Source: an uncultured Pseudomonadales bacterium (GTDB taxonomy: Bacteria > Pseudomonadota > Gammaproteobacteria > Pseudomonadales > Azotimanducaceae). From it: a stretch of DNA of 64,000 nucleotides. The position numbers were made by a program, and so were the translations under genes. Under the pieces are notes generated by a model. That model was not told where the DNA came from. It searched no databases and saw only the letters and a program-made list of their open reading frames with translations. Numbering within the stretch: the stretch's first letter is position 1; every line of letters begins with the position of its first letter. The stretch is from positions 1,674,001 to 1,738,000 of the forward strand of contig OY282460.1 of assembly GCA_958296295.1 (NCBI GenBank), read 5' to 3'. Of the stretch, positions 25,668 to 36,100 are shown one piece after another.

Positions 25668-26726
25668 ATGACGAAGATCCTGCTCATCGCCCCGCTGGGC
25701 TCTGGGGCCTCGGCCACCAACGTGATCGGCGGGCACAGGCTGCTGGCGACGGATACGATTTGCGAACTGGCCAAGCGGGGTTTCTCGGTGGACGTCGTCG
25801 ATACCTCGGGCGATGTGACCAATATCTCGTGGTGGAGATTCCAAGTCAGCCGCCTTGTGAGGTTCCTGCGAGTCATCTTGAGAGTGGCGATGAAGATCCC
25901 GCGCTCCCAAGTCGCGTTCCTCTTTACGGCGCCCCACTCGGCGCTCATCCTCGCGTCGTCCGTCTGGATGATTTGCAAAGCAATGCGCCGGCCTATGGCG
26001 CTGCGGCTCTCGGGTGGTGACCTGATTGTGGTGTGTCAGGGCTACGGCGTGGTGGCTCGTTGGTTGGCCCGTCGAGCTTGGATGCGCTGTTCGTTAGTCT
26101 ATGTCGAAACGATGCAGGCGCATCGCGAGTTCCTCGACTTGCCCAATTTTCGCTGGTTTCCCGGCACGAGAAACATCCGAGCGCCCGCGACTGGCCGGCG
26201 TGAGCGAATCAGGAAACTGATCTTCATCTCCCGACTGCACATGACCAAGGGTCTGGCCGAGGCGCTCGACGCGTGCCGCCACCTGCCCCCGGAGTGCCAC
26301 CTGCACGTTTTTGGGCCAGGCATGTCCGATACGGACTGGTCGCTGTTCGAGTCCCATCCCAGGGCGACCTATGGCGGCATGCTGGTGCCGGAAGAGGTGC
26401 CGCGCGTTCTCAGCGAACACGACTTGCTGCTGTTTCCCAGCTACTACCCGGGCGAGGGCCATCCCGGAGTGATCCTTGAAGCCTTTCAGTGCGGGCTGCC
26501 TGTCATCGCCGCGAAGTGGCAGGCCGTTCCAGAGGTCGTGGAGCACGGAAAGAACGGGCTGCTCGTGGCGCCTGGATCCGCCGGCGAAGTGCGGGTCGCT
26601 ATCGAGCGGCTGTTGGGCGACCCCGATCTGTACCGGCGTCTCTGCGAGGGCGCTGAACGCCGGGGGGAGGACTTCCGCAGCGTGAAATGGCACGATCGAG
26701 TGGCTGCGGACCTGCGCGGCCTGTAG
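25668..26726 (+). CDS. GT4-family glycosyltransferase
   Basis: A 352-residue retaining glycosyltransferase of the GT-B fold. The N-terminus has a Rossmann start with a Gly-rich loop (LLIAPLGSGASATNVIGGHR). The C-terminal domain shows KLIFISRLHMTKGLAEALD, HVFGPGM, and the donor-binding E-x7-E region EGHPGVILEAFQCGLPVIAA, then NGLLVAPGSAGEVRVAI. It follows the duplicated GT2 by 50 bp and probably shares its transcript. The acceptor and donor sugars cannot be inferred. Confidence 0.88.
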   Translation: MTKILLIAPLGSGASATNVIGGHRLLATDTICELAKRGFSVDVVDTSGDVTNISWWRFQVSRLVRFLRVILRVAMKIPRSQVAFLFTAPHSALILASSVWMICKAMRRPMALRLSGGDLIVVCQGYGVVARWLARRAWMRCSLVYVETMQAHREFLDLPNFRWFPGTRNIRAPATGRRERIRKLIFISRLHMTKGLAEALDACRHLPPECHLHVFGPGMSDTDWSLFESHPRATYGGMLVPEEVPRVLSEHDLLLFPSYYPGEGHPGVILEAFQCGLPVIAAKWQAVPEVVEHGKNGLLVAPGSAGEVRVAIERLLGDPDLYRRLCEGAERRGEDFRSVKWHDRVAADLRGL

Positions 26727-26845
26727 CAAACTACAGACAGCCAGTTCGTGTACTTTGGGGCGTTCGTGTTTCTCGCCGGTCGGCGTTGCCAATGGCGGCG
26801 GCGCTCGACGATCGTGAGCCACTTGAACCCTCCGTCAGGTGTTCT

Positions 26846-26854
26846 GGTAACGGG
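26846..26854. repeat. 9-bp direct repeat GGTAACGGG, copy 1 of 3
   Basis: The same nonamer occurs at 28392-28400 and 29650-29658. The three copies bracket the ISKra4-type and ISAs1-type elements exactly, base to base, so they are target-site duplications. How both elements came to use one nonamer is discussed in the findings. The 119 bp between the GT4 stop and this repeat hold no gene that I can see. Confidence 0.85.
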
Positions 26855-28391
26855 GGGTGTGCGACGTTTTAGTGCGCGAGCGGGCCGCGGGAGTTCGGAG
26901 GGTCATCGCGATTCCCGGTTACGCTGAGGGTGTCAACCACCACAGCGAAGGGAATCGCGATGACGGAAGGCATGTTGGCGCGGGACGCGCTGGAGCGCAA
27001 GAAGGCGTGGGCTTTTCTGGAGGAGAAGGTTCTCCGCCTGCTGTCGTCGTCGCCGGAGTTCCGGGAGCTTTGCCGGGAGGTTCTGGGCGGCGGGCGGGGG
27101 TTCCGGGAGTTCGAGCTGGACCTGCGGGGCGCGCTGCTTGGCGGCGCGGCGGCGGGGCTTTCGGAGGGTCTGTCGGCGCTGGACGCGGAGTCCGGGGCAC
27201 CGGCGTGCGGGGCTTGCGGCTCCGCGATGATTCCGCGCGGCACCCGTTCGACGGCGCCGCTGTCGCTGTTCGGCCCGCTGCGGCTGCGGCGCGGCTACTG
27301 GACGTGCGGGTGCTCGAAGGGCGGGCGGCACGTTCTGGACGAGACGCTGGGGATCGCGGGACGGGACGGCGTGCGGGGAACGCCGGCGGTCCTGTGGGCG
27401 CTGGCGGATCTGGCGCCGGACGCGAGCTCGGGAAGGCGGCGGCGCGCCTGGGCCGGCTGGCCGGCGTCGTGGCGACGGCGAAGCGGGCGGAGCGGGCCGC
27501 GAAGCAGGTCGGACGGGAGATCACGGCGTGGGACGAGGCGGCGCCGGCGTTGCGCGAGGCGCCGGCGGAGACGATGTGCTGCAGCCCGGACGGCACCGGC
27601 GTGCCGGTGGTGCGGCGGGACGCGGGGACGGCGGAGGACGGCCGGCCGTCGAAGACGCGGGAGGCCAAGGTGGCGGTGTTCCACACGGCGGAGCGGCGGA
27701 ACGCGAAGACCGGCCTGCCGGAGCGGGACGCGGGTTCGGCGCGGCACACGGCGGCTATCGACAGCGCGGCGTCGAGGGACGTGGACGCGGAGCCGTCGGC
27801 GTTCGCGCGGCGGCTCTGGCGGGCCGCGGAGCGGTTCGGGTTCGCGGCGGCCAAGCGGCAGGTGGTGGTCGCCGACGGCGCGAAGTGGATCTGGAACGCC
27901 GCCGCGGAGCTGTTCCCGAACGCCGTTCGCATTGTCGACATCTGGCACGCCAGGGAGCGGCTCTGGGAAGTGGGGCGCGCGGTTTACGGGGCCGGCACGG
28001 AGCTGTGCCGGGCGTGGTCGGAGAAGGTCTGCGCGGCGCTCTCCGAAGGGCGCGTCGAAGACGTGCTGCGGGAACTGCGCCGGCACGCCGGCGACAAGAC
28101 CGCCGACCAGTGCGTCGGCTATGTGGAGAACAACCGCGGCCGGATGCGCTACCCCGCGTACCGGGCGATGGGGCTGCTGATCGGTTCGGGCATGGTGGAA
28201 AGCTCCTGCCGGACGCTGGTCGGGGAGCGGCTGAAGTGCTCCGGCATGCGCTGGAGCCGGGCCGGCGCGAACGACGTCATGGCGTTGCGTTCGTGCGTCC
28301 GCGACGAACGGTACGACGACTTCTGGCGCCGTCGGCGCAAACCGCCGCCAATGGCCGCCTGACGGCTCGCGCACTAAAACGTCGCACACCC
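26855..28391 (+). mobile_element. ISKra4-family insertion sequence
   Basis: A 1537-bp element with perfect 27-bp terminal inverted repeats at 26855-26881 and 28365-28391, each beginning GGGTGTGCGACGTTTTAGTG. It is flanked on both sides by GGTAACGGG. The single transposase gene is split by a frameshift near 27425. Truncated right ends of closely related elements occur at 57919 and 58263, and a diverged coding fragment at about 44541, so this family has been active in the region repeatedly. Confidence 0.92.
26960..28362 (+). pseudogene. ISKra4-type transposase, two frames
   Basis: The first frame (ATG 26960) encodes the N-terminal part: ERKKAWAFLEEKVLRLLSSS, a zinc-finger-like CGACGSAMIPRGTR, and GPLRLRRGYWTCGCSKGG. 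Near 27420-27435 the homology passes to the -1 frame, which continues as KAAARLGRLAGVVATAKRAE, ETMCCSPDGTGVPVVRRD, WNAAAELFPNAVRIVDIWHA, the acidic/His segment RERLWEVGRAVYG and SGMVESSCRTLVGERLKCSG, and stops at 28362. The product would be about 465 residues if joined. The shift may be a mutation or a programmed frameshift; I found no clear slippery heptamer, so I call it broken, with doubt. Confidence 0.75.
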
Positions 28392-28400
28392 GGTAACGGG
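28392..28400. repeat. 9-bp direct repeat GGTAACGGG, copy 2 of 3
   Basis: The shared middle copy: it is the only sequence between the last base of the ISKra4-type element (28391) and the first base of the ISAs1-type element (28401). Confidence 0.85.
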
Positions 28401-29649
28401 CAGGGCAATCGCATTTGAGATGCGCGCCTACTCCAGCCTGCGGACGCAGCGGATCATTTCGACGAGGAACTCCTGTTTCCGCTGCGCGTGGATGAACTTG
28501 CGGCGGATGGAGCGCTTGTCGGGGTGCATCCGCGCGATGTTCAGGGCGAGCCGCCGGACGACCGCCAGGCAGGCGGCGCTGTTGCCTTTGCGGTTGCGCG
28601 CCCGGTCCTCGTCCATCGACACGTCCAGCACCCAGTGCAGGCTGTTCTCGATCGCCCAGTGGGCGCGGACGGTCCGCCCGAAGCGCTCCGCCTCCAGCTT
28701 CGCGCTGAGGATGTGATAGCGCGTGTCGACGCTCTCCGCGCCGCTGGCGAGACGCCGCTCCGCGGTCACCTTGCCGATGGCCGAAAGGCTGGGCCAGTCG
28801 TGGCGCTCGCGCAGCCAGCGTCGTGGCAGACCGTCGCCGTGCGCTTCTCCACGCGCCCGTGACCCTTGTCAACTCGTTGATGCGACAGGAGTTCCGCCGA
28901 CGCCGGCGGATTGTCCAGATACGTCGCCACGTCCTCGTGCAGCGTCCCCTGGTTGCCTTTGAGGGCCAGCGCGTAGTCGCCCCCCTTGGCAACGATCGCC
29001 GCCGCCGTCCCGCGCTGCGCGTGCATCGCGTCCGCCGTCACGATGCGCCCGCTCACGTCCACCAGTTCCAGCAGCGCCGGCAGCGCCGGGATCTCGTTCG
29101 ACTTGCCGTCCACCTCCACCTGCGCCAGGGTCAGCTTCGCCTCCGACGCGAACGCTTGGAGCAGATGCGTCGGCGACCGTGCCGCGGCGTCCTCGAACGA
29201 CCGCCGCAGCGCCTTGCCGTCCACCGCCACCACCTCGCCGAGACGGTCCGCCCAGTCCTGCGCCAGGCGCAGCAGCGCCGTCTGCAGGCCGGCCGGGTCC
29301 AGAATCCGGAACAGCCGCGAGAACGTGTCGTGGCTCGGAATCCCGTTCGGCAGCGTCATGAACTCCCGCAGCCAGGGCTCCCGGACGCACCCGTAGTCCT
29401 CCATGTCGACGCGCGGTCGACGCGCGTGCGACCGCCCGCGAGCATCGACACCAGCGCGATCGTCAAAGTCTCTTGCAGATCGTGGCCCGGCTTCAGCCGG
29501 CCTTGGGGTTGCCCCGCCGGGGGTCCTCAACATCTTGAAAAACCGACAGAATCTCCCGCATCCCGTCTCTCCTTCCTTGGATCGAAACGCCAATTCTGCC
29601 TTATCCTCCCCTCCCTCGCACCCGCACCTTTCCAAATGCGATTGCCCTG
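28401..29649 (-). mobile_element. ISAs1-family insertion sequence, inactive
   Basis: A 1249-bp element bounded by inverted repeats whose first 17 bases, CAGGGCAATCGCATTTG, are identical at both ends. The outer 9-bp direct repeats GGTAACGGG are at 28392-28400 and 29650-29658. Its length fits ISAs1 without the additional DUF4338 domain of the copy at 7545. The transposase gene is broken in at least three places. Confidence 0.9.
28428..29561 (-). pseudogene. ISAs1-type transposase remnant with several frameshifts
   Basis: Read from ATG 29561-29559, the start MREILSVFQDVEDPRRGN is typical of ISAs1. The frame breaks first near 29500, where homology shifts to HDLQETLTIALVSMLAGG. It breaks again at an 11-bp tandem duplication GTCGACGCGCG (29405-29415 and 29416-29426), after which the reading continues as DMEDYGCVREPWLREFMTLP, VVAVDGKALRRSFEDAA and VTADAMHAQRGTA. 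A third break lies near 28820. The final segment has RAHWAIENSLHWVLDVSMDE with the last catalytic Glu, and ends at 28428. The fold is recognisable but no functional protein can be made. Confidence 0.88.
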
Positions 29650-29658
29650 GGTAACGGG
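29650..29658. repeat. 9-bp direct repeat GGTAACGGG, copy 3 of 3
   Basis: Outer right flank of the ISAs1-type element. Removing both elements and two of the repeats restores a continuous sequence from the GT4 gene to the epimerase gene. Confidence 0.85.
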
Positions 29659-29703
29659 TGTCTTGGCGGTGCCGTGGGCCTTGTCGTGGTATGCTGCGCG
29701 GCC

Positions 29704-30657
29704 ATGAAAATCTTGGTCACGGGCGGTGCCGGCTTCATCGGTTCCCACGTCGCGGACGGCTACCTCGGCGCCGGTCACGACGTAGTGATCGCAGACAACC
29801 TGTTGAGTGGGAACATCGACAATGTTCCGGCTGACGCTCGGCTCCATTTGGTAGACATAGCCGCGCCGGAGTTCGATCTCGTCGTGGCTACAGAGCGACC
29901 GGACGTGGTGAGTCACCATGCCGCTCAAATGAGCGTAACCGTTTCCGCGCGCGATCCGGGATTGGACGCCCGCATCAACTGCGGCGGGCTGCTCAACGTG
30001 CTCCAAAGTTGTGTCAGGCACGGCGTCGGGCGCTTCGTCATGATCTCCAGCGGCGGGGCCATATACGGCGACGTCCCCCAGCGCCCGACATCCGAGGACG
30101 TAGCGCCGCAGCCGCTGTCTCCGTACGCCATTCACAAGCTCACCGGCGAGCGCTATCTGGAGTTCTACCGACAGGAGTTCGGCCTCTCGTCGATCACCCT
30201 GCGCTATGGCAACGTCTACGGGCCGCGTCAAGATCAGCATGGAGAGGCTGGCGTGGTCGCCATCTTCGTCGGAAAGCTGCTGCGCGGCGAGTCCCCGACG
30301 ATCTTCGCCTATCCCGATCAGCCGGCGGGAATGAGCCGCGACTACGTGTACGTTGCGGACGCAGTGCGGGCCAACCTGCGCGCCACCGAGAGCGATGCCA
30401 CCGGCGCCTTCAACATCGCTGGCGGAACGCCGGTGCGCACGGGAGATTTGTTCCGCGCCGTGCAGGCCGCCTGCGGCACGAACGTTACGCCCGCCGCCGG
30501 GCCCGCCCGCCCCGGCGACCTGAAGGAAAATTGGCTGGACGTCTCGCGCGCCGAGCATCTGCTGGGCTGGCGTCCCGAGGTTTCATTGCCTGACGGGATC
30601 GCCCGCACCGTAGCACACTTCCGCGAACGCCAATCCGCAGCAACAGCCCCGGCATGA
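29704..30657 (+). CDS. NAD-dependent sugar epimerase/dehydratase (extended SDR)
   Basis: A 317-residue nucleotide-sugar-modifying enzyme of the GalE type. It has the NAD motif GGAGFIGSH (residues 7-15), the catalytic pair in SPYAIHKLTGE (YxxxK), the preceding MISSGGAIYGD serine region, LRYGNVYGPRQ and SRDYVYVADAV. GalE-like 4-epimerisation is the commonest activity, but substrate specificity cannot be read from these motifs. Its stop overlaps the start of hddC by four bases (ATGA), so it belongs to the GDP-heptose operon and may act on a sugar of the same glycan. It follows the IS pair by 46 bp. Confidence 0.88.
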   Translation: MKILVTGGAGFIGSHVADGYLGAGHDVVIADNLLSGNIDNVPADARLHLVDIAAPEFDLVVATERPDVVSHHAAQMSVTVSARDPGLDARINCGGLLNVLQSCVRHGVGRFVMISSGGAIYGDVPQRPTSEDVAPQPLSPYAIHKLTGERYLEFYRQEFGLSSITLRYGNVYGPRQDQHGEAGVVAIFVGKLLRGESPTIFAYPDQPAGMSRDYVYVADAVRANLRATESDATGAFNIAGGTPVRTGDLFRAVQAACGTNVTPAAGPARPGDLKENWLDVSRAEHLLGWRPEVSLPDGIARTVAHFRERQSAATAPA

Positions 30658-31385
30658 TCCCGCGGTTTTTTCTGCTGGCCGCGGGGGTTGGTTCACGCTT
30701 GAGGCCGCTGACCGACAAGTGTCCCAAAGCGTTGGTTGAGATTGGCGGCGCGCCTCTATTGGACCGTTGGTTCCATCGAATAGAGGCGGTTGCGAACGGG
30801 AGCGCGGAGATCCGCATCAACGCGCATCATCTGCCCGAACAGATCGTCGCTCGGACGAATGTTTATCGGACGCGATCCTCGTCGAGCTGGAGCGTGTGCA
30901 GGGAGGATTCGTTGCTTGGAACGGCCGGCGCATTGTTCAAACATCTGGATTGGCTAGACAGTTCCAACGGTTCGTCCGGAAGTATCGTGATCTACGCGGA
31001 CAACTTCTCGAGTATCGACTTGGGGCGTTTTTGGTCCGCTCACATGGATGGCGACGCCGACATGACGATTTCGCTATTCCGCACTTGCAAGCCGGAGTCT
31101 TGCGGAATCGTGGAACTGACCAGTGCCAATGTCATTGTTGACTTCGAGGAGAAGCCCGCGAAACCGAAATCAAGCCTCGCCAATGCGGGCATACTAGCCT
31201 TCAGGCCGGGCGTGCTGAGATCCATTCTTGACGCTGATGACCATGACTTGGCCCGAGACGTGCTCCCGCGCTGCGTGGGACGGGCCGTGGGCTGGCGAAT
31301 TGACGGATTTCACTACGACATAGGAACGAAGAGGGATTTGAACCTTGTGAGAGACAAGGTCTCGACTGGAGAGATCACACTATGA
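30654..31385 (+). CDS. hddC: sugar-phosphate nucleotidyltransferase, HddC-like
   Basis: A 243-residue nucleotidyltransferase. The pyrophosphorylase signature is LLAAGVGSRLRPLTDKCPKA (residues 7-26), followed by EDSLLGTAGAL, VIYADNFSS and FHYDIGTKRDL. Short enzymes of this type include HddC, which makes GDP-D-glycero-alpha-D-manno-heptose from heptose 1-phosphate. The assignment is based on the neighbours: a GmhA-like isomerase overlapping at the 3' end and a HddA-like kinase after it. Other mannose- or glucose-1-phosphate transferases would look similar. Third codon positions are visibly less GC-biased than in the housekeeping genes, which hints at separate ancestry. Confidence 0.72.
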   Translation: MIPRFFLLAAGVGSRLRPLTDKCPKALVEIGGAPLLDRWFHRIEAVANGSAEIRINAHHLPEQIVARTNVYRTRSSSSWSVCREDSLLGTAGALFKHLDWLDSSNGSSGSIVIYADNFSSIDLGRFWSAHMDGDADMTISLFRTCKPESCGIVELTSANVIVDFEEKPAKPKSSLANAGILAFRPGVLRSILDADDHDLARDVLPRCVGRAVGWRIDGFHYDIGTKRDLNLVRDKVSTGEITL

Positions 31386-31960
31386 ACGATCTTGGAAAAG
31401 AAGCTCTATCTTGGCTTCGGACGCTGGCCAAGTTGCTAGAGGAGTCGACCTGCCGGCACGAAGGCCGTCCGGTGTCGTTGGACCGCGGCTTGGAGATCCT
31501 GTTAGAGACTTGGTCGAGGCAACTTGATCAGGACCGTTCCGTCTTTTGGATTGGCAATGGCGGCAGTTCGGCGCTGGTTTCGCATGTGTCTCAGGATTTG
31601 ATCAACAAGTGCGGGATCAGATCTCTGACTTTCAACGACCCTGCGTTGATCACTTGCATGTCGAACGACTATGGATACGAACAGGTCTTCAAGCGCCCTT
31701 TGCTAGCCTTGGCTCGTGAACGGGACGTTCTGATGGCCGTGTCGAGTTCCGGGATGTCGAAGAACATCGTGGATGCGGCCCTAGCGGCGCTTGAGATGGG
31801 GATGGGCGTCGTGACATTCTCCGCCTTCTCCCCCGACAACCGCCTGCACCAACTGGAATCCACTCTTTCCTTCCATACGCCGACCGACGTCTACGGCCAC
31901 GCGGAACTCACCCATGAGGCCTTGATCCACGCCGTCGTCGACATGTTTTCTCGCGGGTGA
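31382..31960 (+). CDS. gmhA: sedoheptulose-7-phosphate isomerase, GmhA-like SIS protein
   Basis: A 192-residue SIS-domain protein, the usual GmhA length. It shows the phosphosugar-binding motif IGNGGSSALVSHVSQDL (about 57-73), FNDPALITCMSNDYGYEQVF and the second Ser/Thr cluster in LMAVSSSGMSKNIVDAAL. GmhA converts sedoheptulose 7-phosphate to D-glycero-D-manno-heptose 7-phosphate. The start overlaps the hddC stop by four bases. A GmhB phosphatase, needed to complete the route, is not in the window. Confidence 0.82.
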   Translation: MNDLGKEALSWLRTLAKLLEESTCRHEGRPVSLDRGLEILLETWSRQLDQDRSVFWIGNGGSSALVSHVSQDLINKCGIRSLTFNDPALITCMSNDYGYEQVFKRPLLALARERDVLMAVSSSGMSKNIVDAALAALEMGMGVVTFSAFSPDNRLHQLESTLSFHTPTDVYGHAELTHEALIHAVVDMFSRG

Positions 31961-31998
31961 GAAACGCTGAGAATTGCTAGGAGCCGCTGGCAAGAAAA

Positions 31999-32988
31999 AT
32001 GATCATCACTCGCACTCCATATAGAGTGGGCTTGATGGGCGGCGGAACGGACTTCCCCGCTTTCTTCCGCGAGCGGGGCGGCCAAGTAATAAGTGCCGCA
32101 CTGAAAAAGTACTTCTATGTCAGCATGACGCGTCGGTTTGACGACAACATTTGTCTGTCGTACTCGAAGACGGAGACTGTTCAGACTGCGGGAGACTTGG
32201 AGCATGACATAGTGCGCACGATCCTAGCGCGGTACGGTCTTCATTCGGGGTTGGAGATCGGGATGATCGGCGAGGTTCCCGGAGGGACCGGCTTGGGGTC
32301 GAGCAGCGCGGTCACGGTCGGGTTCCTGCATGCGGTTCGGTGCTATTTGGGCTTGGAATGCAGCGCGGATGCCCTTGCGAGCGAAGCGGTGACTGTCGAG
32401 ACCGAGTTGTTGGGAAAACCCATTGGGTGGCAAGATCAGTATGGCGTGGCGTTTCCCGCCGTGAAGAAGATACTGTTCAATAGAGACGATACAGTGCAGG
32501 TGGAGCCGATAGCGCTCGCGCCGGAGAACCGAAAGGTCTTGGAGGCCAACTCCATGCTCGTGTATACGGGGGAGACGAGAAAAGCGGAGAGCGTGTTGTC
32601 CGTACAGTCGTCCAATCGGGAGGCGAATCGATCGGGTCTTGAGGCTATTTGCAGAATTGCTGATGACTTTTTGGCCGTGCTTGAGCAGAGCCCGCTCGAC
32701 TTGCCGTCGATGGGATCGATGCTCACCGAGAGCTGGACCATCAAGCGGGCGTTTGCCGCCAACGTCACTAATCCGGAAATCGATGAACGGTACGAAATCG
32801 GGATGTCGTCAGGCGCGTGGGGCGGGAAACTGCTTGGCGCAGGGGGCTGCGGCTTCCTGCTCTTCCTGGTGCCGGCCGAGCGGCAGGTGGCTTTGCTTGC
32901 CCGCCTGGGGGATCCGCCGGCATTTCCGTTGGTGCTGGATTCGTTTGGCTCGCGCGTCATACACGAAAGTCGGGCCGAGAGCGCGTGA
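31999..32988 (+). CDS. hddA: D-glycero-D-manno-heptose 7-phosphate kinase, HddA-like
   Basis: A 329-residue GHMP kinase. Substrate and ATP motifs are ITRTPYRVGLMGGGTDFPAF at the N-terminus, the GHMP loop EVPGGTGLGSSSAVTVGFLH (about 92-111) and the C-terminal GAWGGKLLGAGGCGFLLFL. HddA phosphorylates C1 of heptose 7-phosphate in the GDP-heptose branch, whereas the ADP-heptose branch uses the unrelated HldE. Together with the two preceding genes it gives three of the four GDP-heptose steps. A fucokinase-like specificity is the main alternative. Base composition is similar to hddC-gmhA. Confidence 0.78.
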   Translation: MIITRTPYRVGLMGGGTDFPAFFRERGGQVISAALKKYFYVSMTRRFDDNICLSYSKTETVQTAGDLEHDIVRTILARYGLHSGLEIGMIGEVPGGTGLGSSSAVTVGFLHAVRCYLGLECSADALASEAVTVETELLGKPIGWQDQYGVAFPAVKKILFNRDDTVQVEPIALAPENRKVLEANSMLVYTGETRKAESVLSVQSSNREANRSGLEAICRIADDFLAVLEQSPLDLPSMGSMLTESWTIKRAFAANVTNPEIDERYEIGMSSGAWGGKLLGAGGCGFLLFLVPAERQVALLARLGDPPAFPLVLDSFGSRVIHESRAESA

Positions 32989-33125
32989 GTTCGTGGGGGA
33001 ATGGCCCGAGGCCAGCGCGTTCGTCATGGGACCGTTGAATAGCGCGTCGCCCGGGCCGGTTGGTCGTAGCGGGCAGTTGGTGGCTTGGTGCTGCGGCGCT
33101 TCCACGGACCGCGGGTGAAAGGCGC

Positions 33126-36100
33126 GTGACGCTGTTCCAACATCCGGCCTCGCTGCTGCGCCGGACGGATATGCTCCAAACGGCTCTGATCGCAGTGCCG
33201 TTTTGGGCATTGGCGGTCATGGCACTGATCAACGCGAGATTTCTGCACTTTGGGGGGGTGCTGGAGGTCGAGGTCCTCGTGGCCAGGGCGACCATGGTGG
33301 TCGTGGTCATGTTGTTGGCGGTGGTCGGAACCCGCAGCGTGATCGCTTGGCGGGAGTCCGGTTCGCTCGCCCCTATCCGCAGGACGCTCGGTGAAACACC
33401 GGGGATGCTGCTGTTCCTCGCGGTGGCGTTGTATTTCGTGATCGGCGTCTTGGTGCTGGGCGTCGACGGGCTTGGGAAACCAGGTACGGTTGAGAGCTTG
33501 ATCTATCAACTCCTGCATTTCGGCGTACTCGTGGCCGCCGTGGTTGGTGGCTGCGCGGTGTGGGAACGGGTCGGCGCGGAGCGCGTGCTAAAGGGTGTGC
33601 TTGTCGTCCTGATTTCGAGTTGCGCCATCATTCTTGCTTCGCCCGTCCTGCGCGATCTGGGCATCGTTCAACCTTACCGACTTCCATTTCGCCTGACCGG
33701 CGCTTTCGTCGATCCCAACGATGCGAGTTTGGCCGCCTGCACGACGGTGGCGCTGGCAGCGGCGTGGCTGACCAACGGGCGCGCGCGCGTGGTCGGTTGG
33801 GTTGGTTTGATCGCTGGCATCTCCGCAAGCTTGGCGACGGCGTCCCGAACAGCGTTGGTGGTGCTCGGTGCGCTCGCGGTCGTGTTCGTGTGGATAGGCT
33901 TCGGCGGCAAGTCTAGGACCTTCGTCTGGGGTTTGGCGGCTTCAGGATTGCTCGGGATCGCAGGATTGGCCAGTGTTGTCAGCTTCTCCGGAGGTCTTTG
34001 GGAGTGGTCGCTGTTGCGGACGGGAGATTCGGAACTTGCAAGGGTGGTAGCAACCGTAGCACAGGTAGAGGAAGGGAGCCTGCCATGCGAGCCACCGCAG
34101 CCGGAGGATCTTGGCACGGACTGCTCCATCCTGCTGGCAACCAAGGACGTCTTGGCCGGGGACATAGACTTGAACTGGAGCAGCACCGTGCCCGTGAACG
34201 CTTGGTGGGGCGTGACGGTGGAAGGCCCGGATGAGCGCGTCACCGTGCTGGATCTGAGGGGCCTCGGATTGAACGGTCGGATCCCGTCGGATCTCGGGCA
34301 CCTGGATGGGCTCGTCCGACTCAACCTTCAGCGAAATCGACTCGCTGGCAGCATTCCGCCCGAGTTGGGCAACCTGGCGAGCCTCGAGTTTCTGAATCTG
34401 AGCTACAACAACTTGACAGGGGCCATCCCGCCGGAGCTGGCGAAGCTCGAGAACCTCGAGGTGCTGCGGTTGGCCGCCAACCGTCTGACCGGCCCGGTAC
34501 CGGCTGCTCTCGGAGTTCTCGACCTGTCCCTCCTGGACCTTGCGCGCAACGACTTCGACTCCGTGCCTCACGAAATCGAAGCTGGAGCCAAACACGTTGT
34601 GGTCGGAACACCGCCTTGCCTACCACCGCCGACCACGAGCCAAGCGTTGTTCGACGACTGCAGGTTGCTGCTGGCGGTTAAGGACACGCTGGCAGGCGAC
34701 GCGTCGCTCAATTGGCGTGAGGAGATCCCGATCGGTTCTTGGGCAGGCGTGACCGTGGGCGGGCCCCTGGGACGCGTGTCCGGGATCGACCTGCACGGGA
34801 AGATGCTGAACGGACGCATTCCATCGGAACTCGGCAAGCTGGATGGTCTCGTCAATTTGGACCTGGCCAACAATCACCTCACCGGGCCTATTCCGCCCGA
34901 GTTGGGGCGCCTCGTCCGCTTGCGTGATCTTAGCTTGGACCGCAACTACCTGACCGGTGGCGTTCCCGCGGAACTGGGACAGCTCAGGCAGCTCGACTCC
35001 ATTTGGCTGAGGGAGAATCGCCTGGCCGGGCCTGTTCCGCAGGCAATATCCGATGTCCGCGAGCATGATCTCCGCCATCTCGTGTCTTGCGCACCGCCAG
35101 CGCCTCTTGATCCGCGGTTGTTCGACGATTGCACTTTGCTTTTGGCCATACAGGGAACGCTGGCTGGCGAGGCAGAACTCAATTGGAGCAGGGCTTTGCC
35201 GGTCCTTGAGTGGGACGGTGTGACCGTGGGGAGGCAGGGGCGTGTGATCGCGCTCGATCTGGAGGCGAGGGGACTCACGGGGCGGATTCCGCCGGAGCTC
35301 GGGAGCCTTGATGCCCTCGGACGGTTGAACTTGTCCGCCAACCAGCTCACCGGTTCGATTCCGCCGGAGTTGGAGCAACTCGTTGCCCTGCGCAGCCTGT
35401 TCTTGGATCGCAATGCGCTGACCGGTATCGTTCCGTCGAAACTGCTCGAGATCCCGAAAACCGCCTTTGGTGATCGGTTGGTTTGTTTGCCACCGCCGCG
35501 AATGAGTCGCGCTTTGTTCGACGACTGCACGGCGCTATTGAGCATGGAACGCACGCTGGCGGGCGACATGCACCTTAATTGGAGCTTGGCCTTGCCGATG
35601 AACGAGTGGCAGGGCGTGACCGTGGGCGGGCCGGAAGGTCGTGTCACTGCGCTGGAGCTGCCTAGAATGGGCCTCAACGGGCGCGTTCCCGCGGCGTTGG
35701 GGGAACTTCCCGGCTTGCGATTCCTAGTGCTCGACGGCAACGAGTTGACCGGCCCCATTCCGCCCGAGTTGGGGAAATTGCGACACTTGGCAGTGCTCGG
35801 GCTCGGCGCAAACTTCCTGACTGGTTCTATCCCTCGGGAGCTAGCGAATCTGTCGAGTCTGAGGGAACTCTGGCTGAGCGGCAACTACTTGACCGGCTCC
35901 TTCCCGCCCGAACTGCTTGCGGTCGCCCGCCGGGAAGCGACGTGCCCAAGTGCTCAGAACGCCAATCCCGGTCTGCGCGGCGATTGTGAGACCCTACTGG
36001 CAATCAAGCGCATACTCGCCGGCGACGCGCCACTCAACTGGAGCGAGCATGTGCCCATCGAGTTCTGGCAAGGCGTCACCGTTGGTGGCTCGGTGGCACG

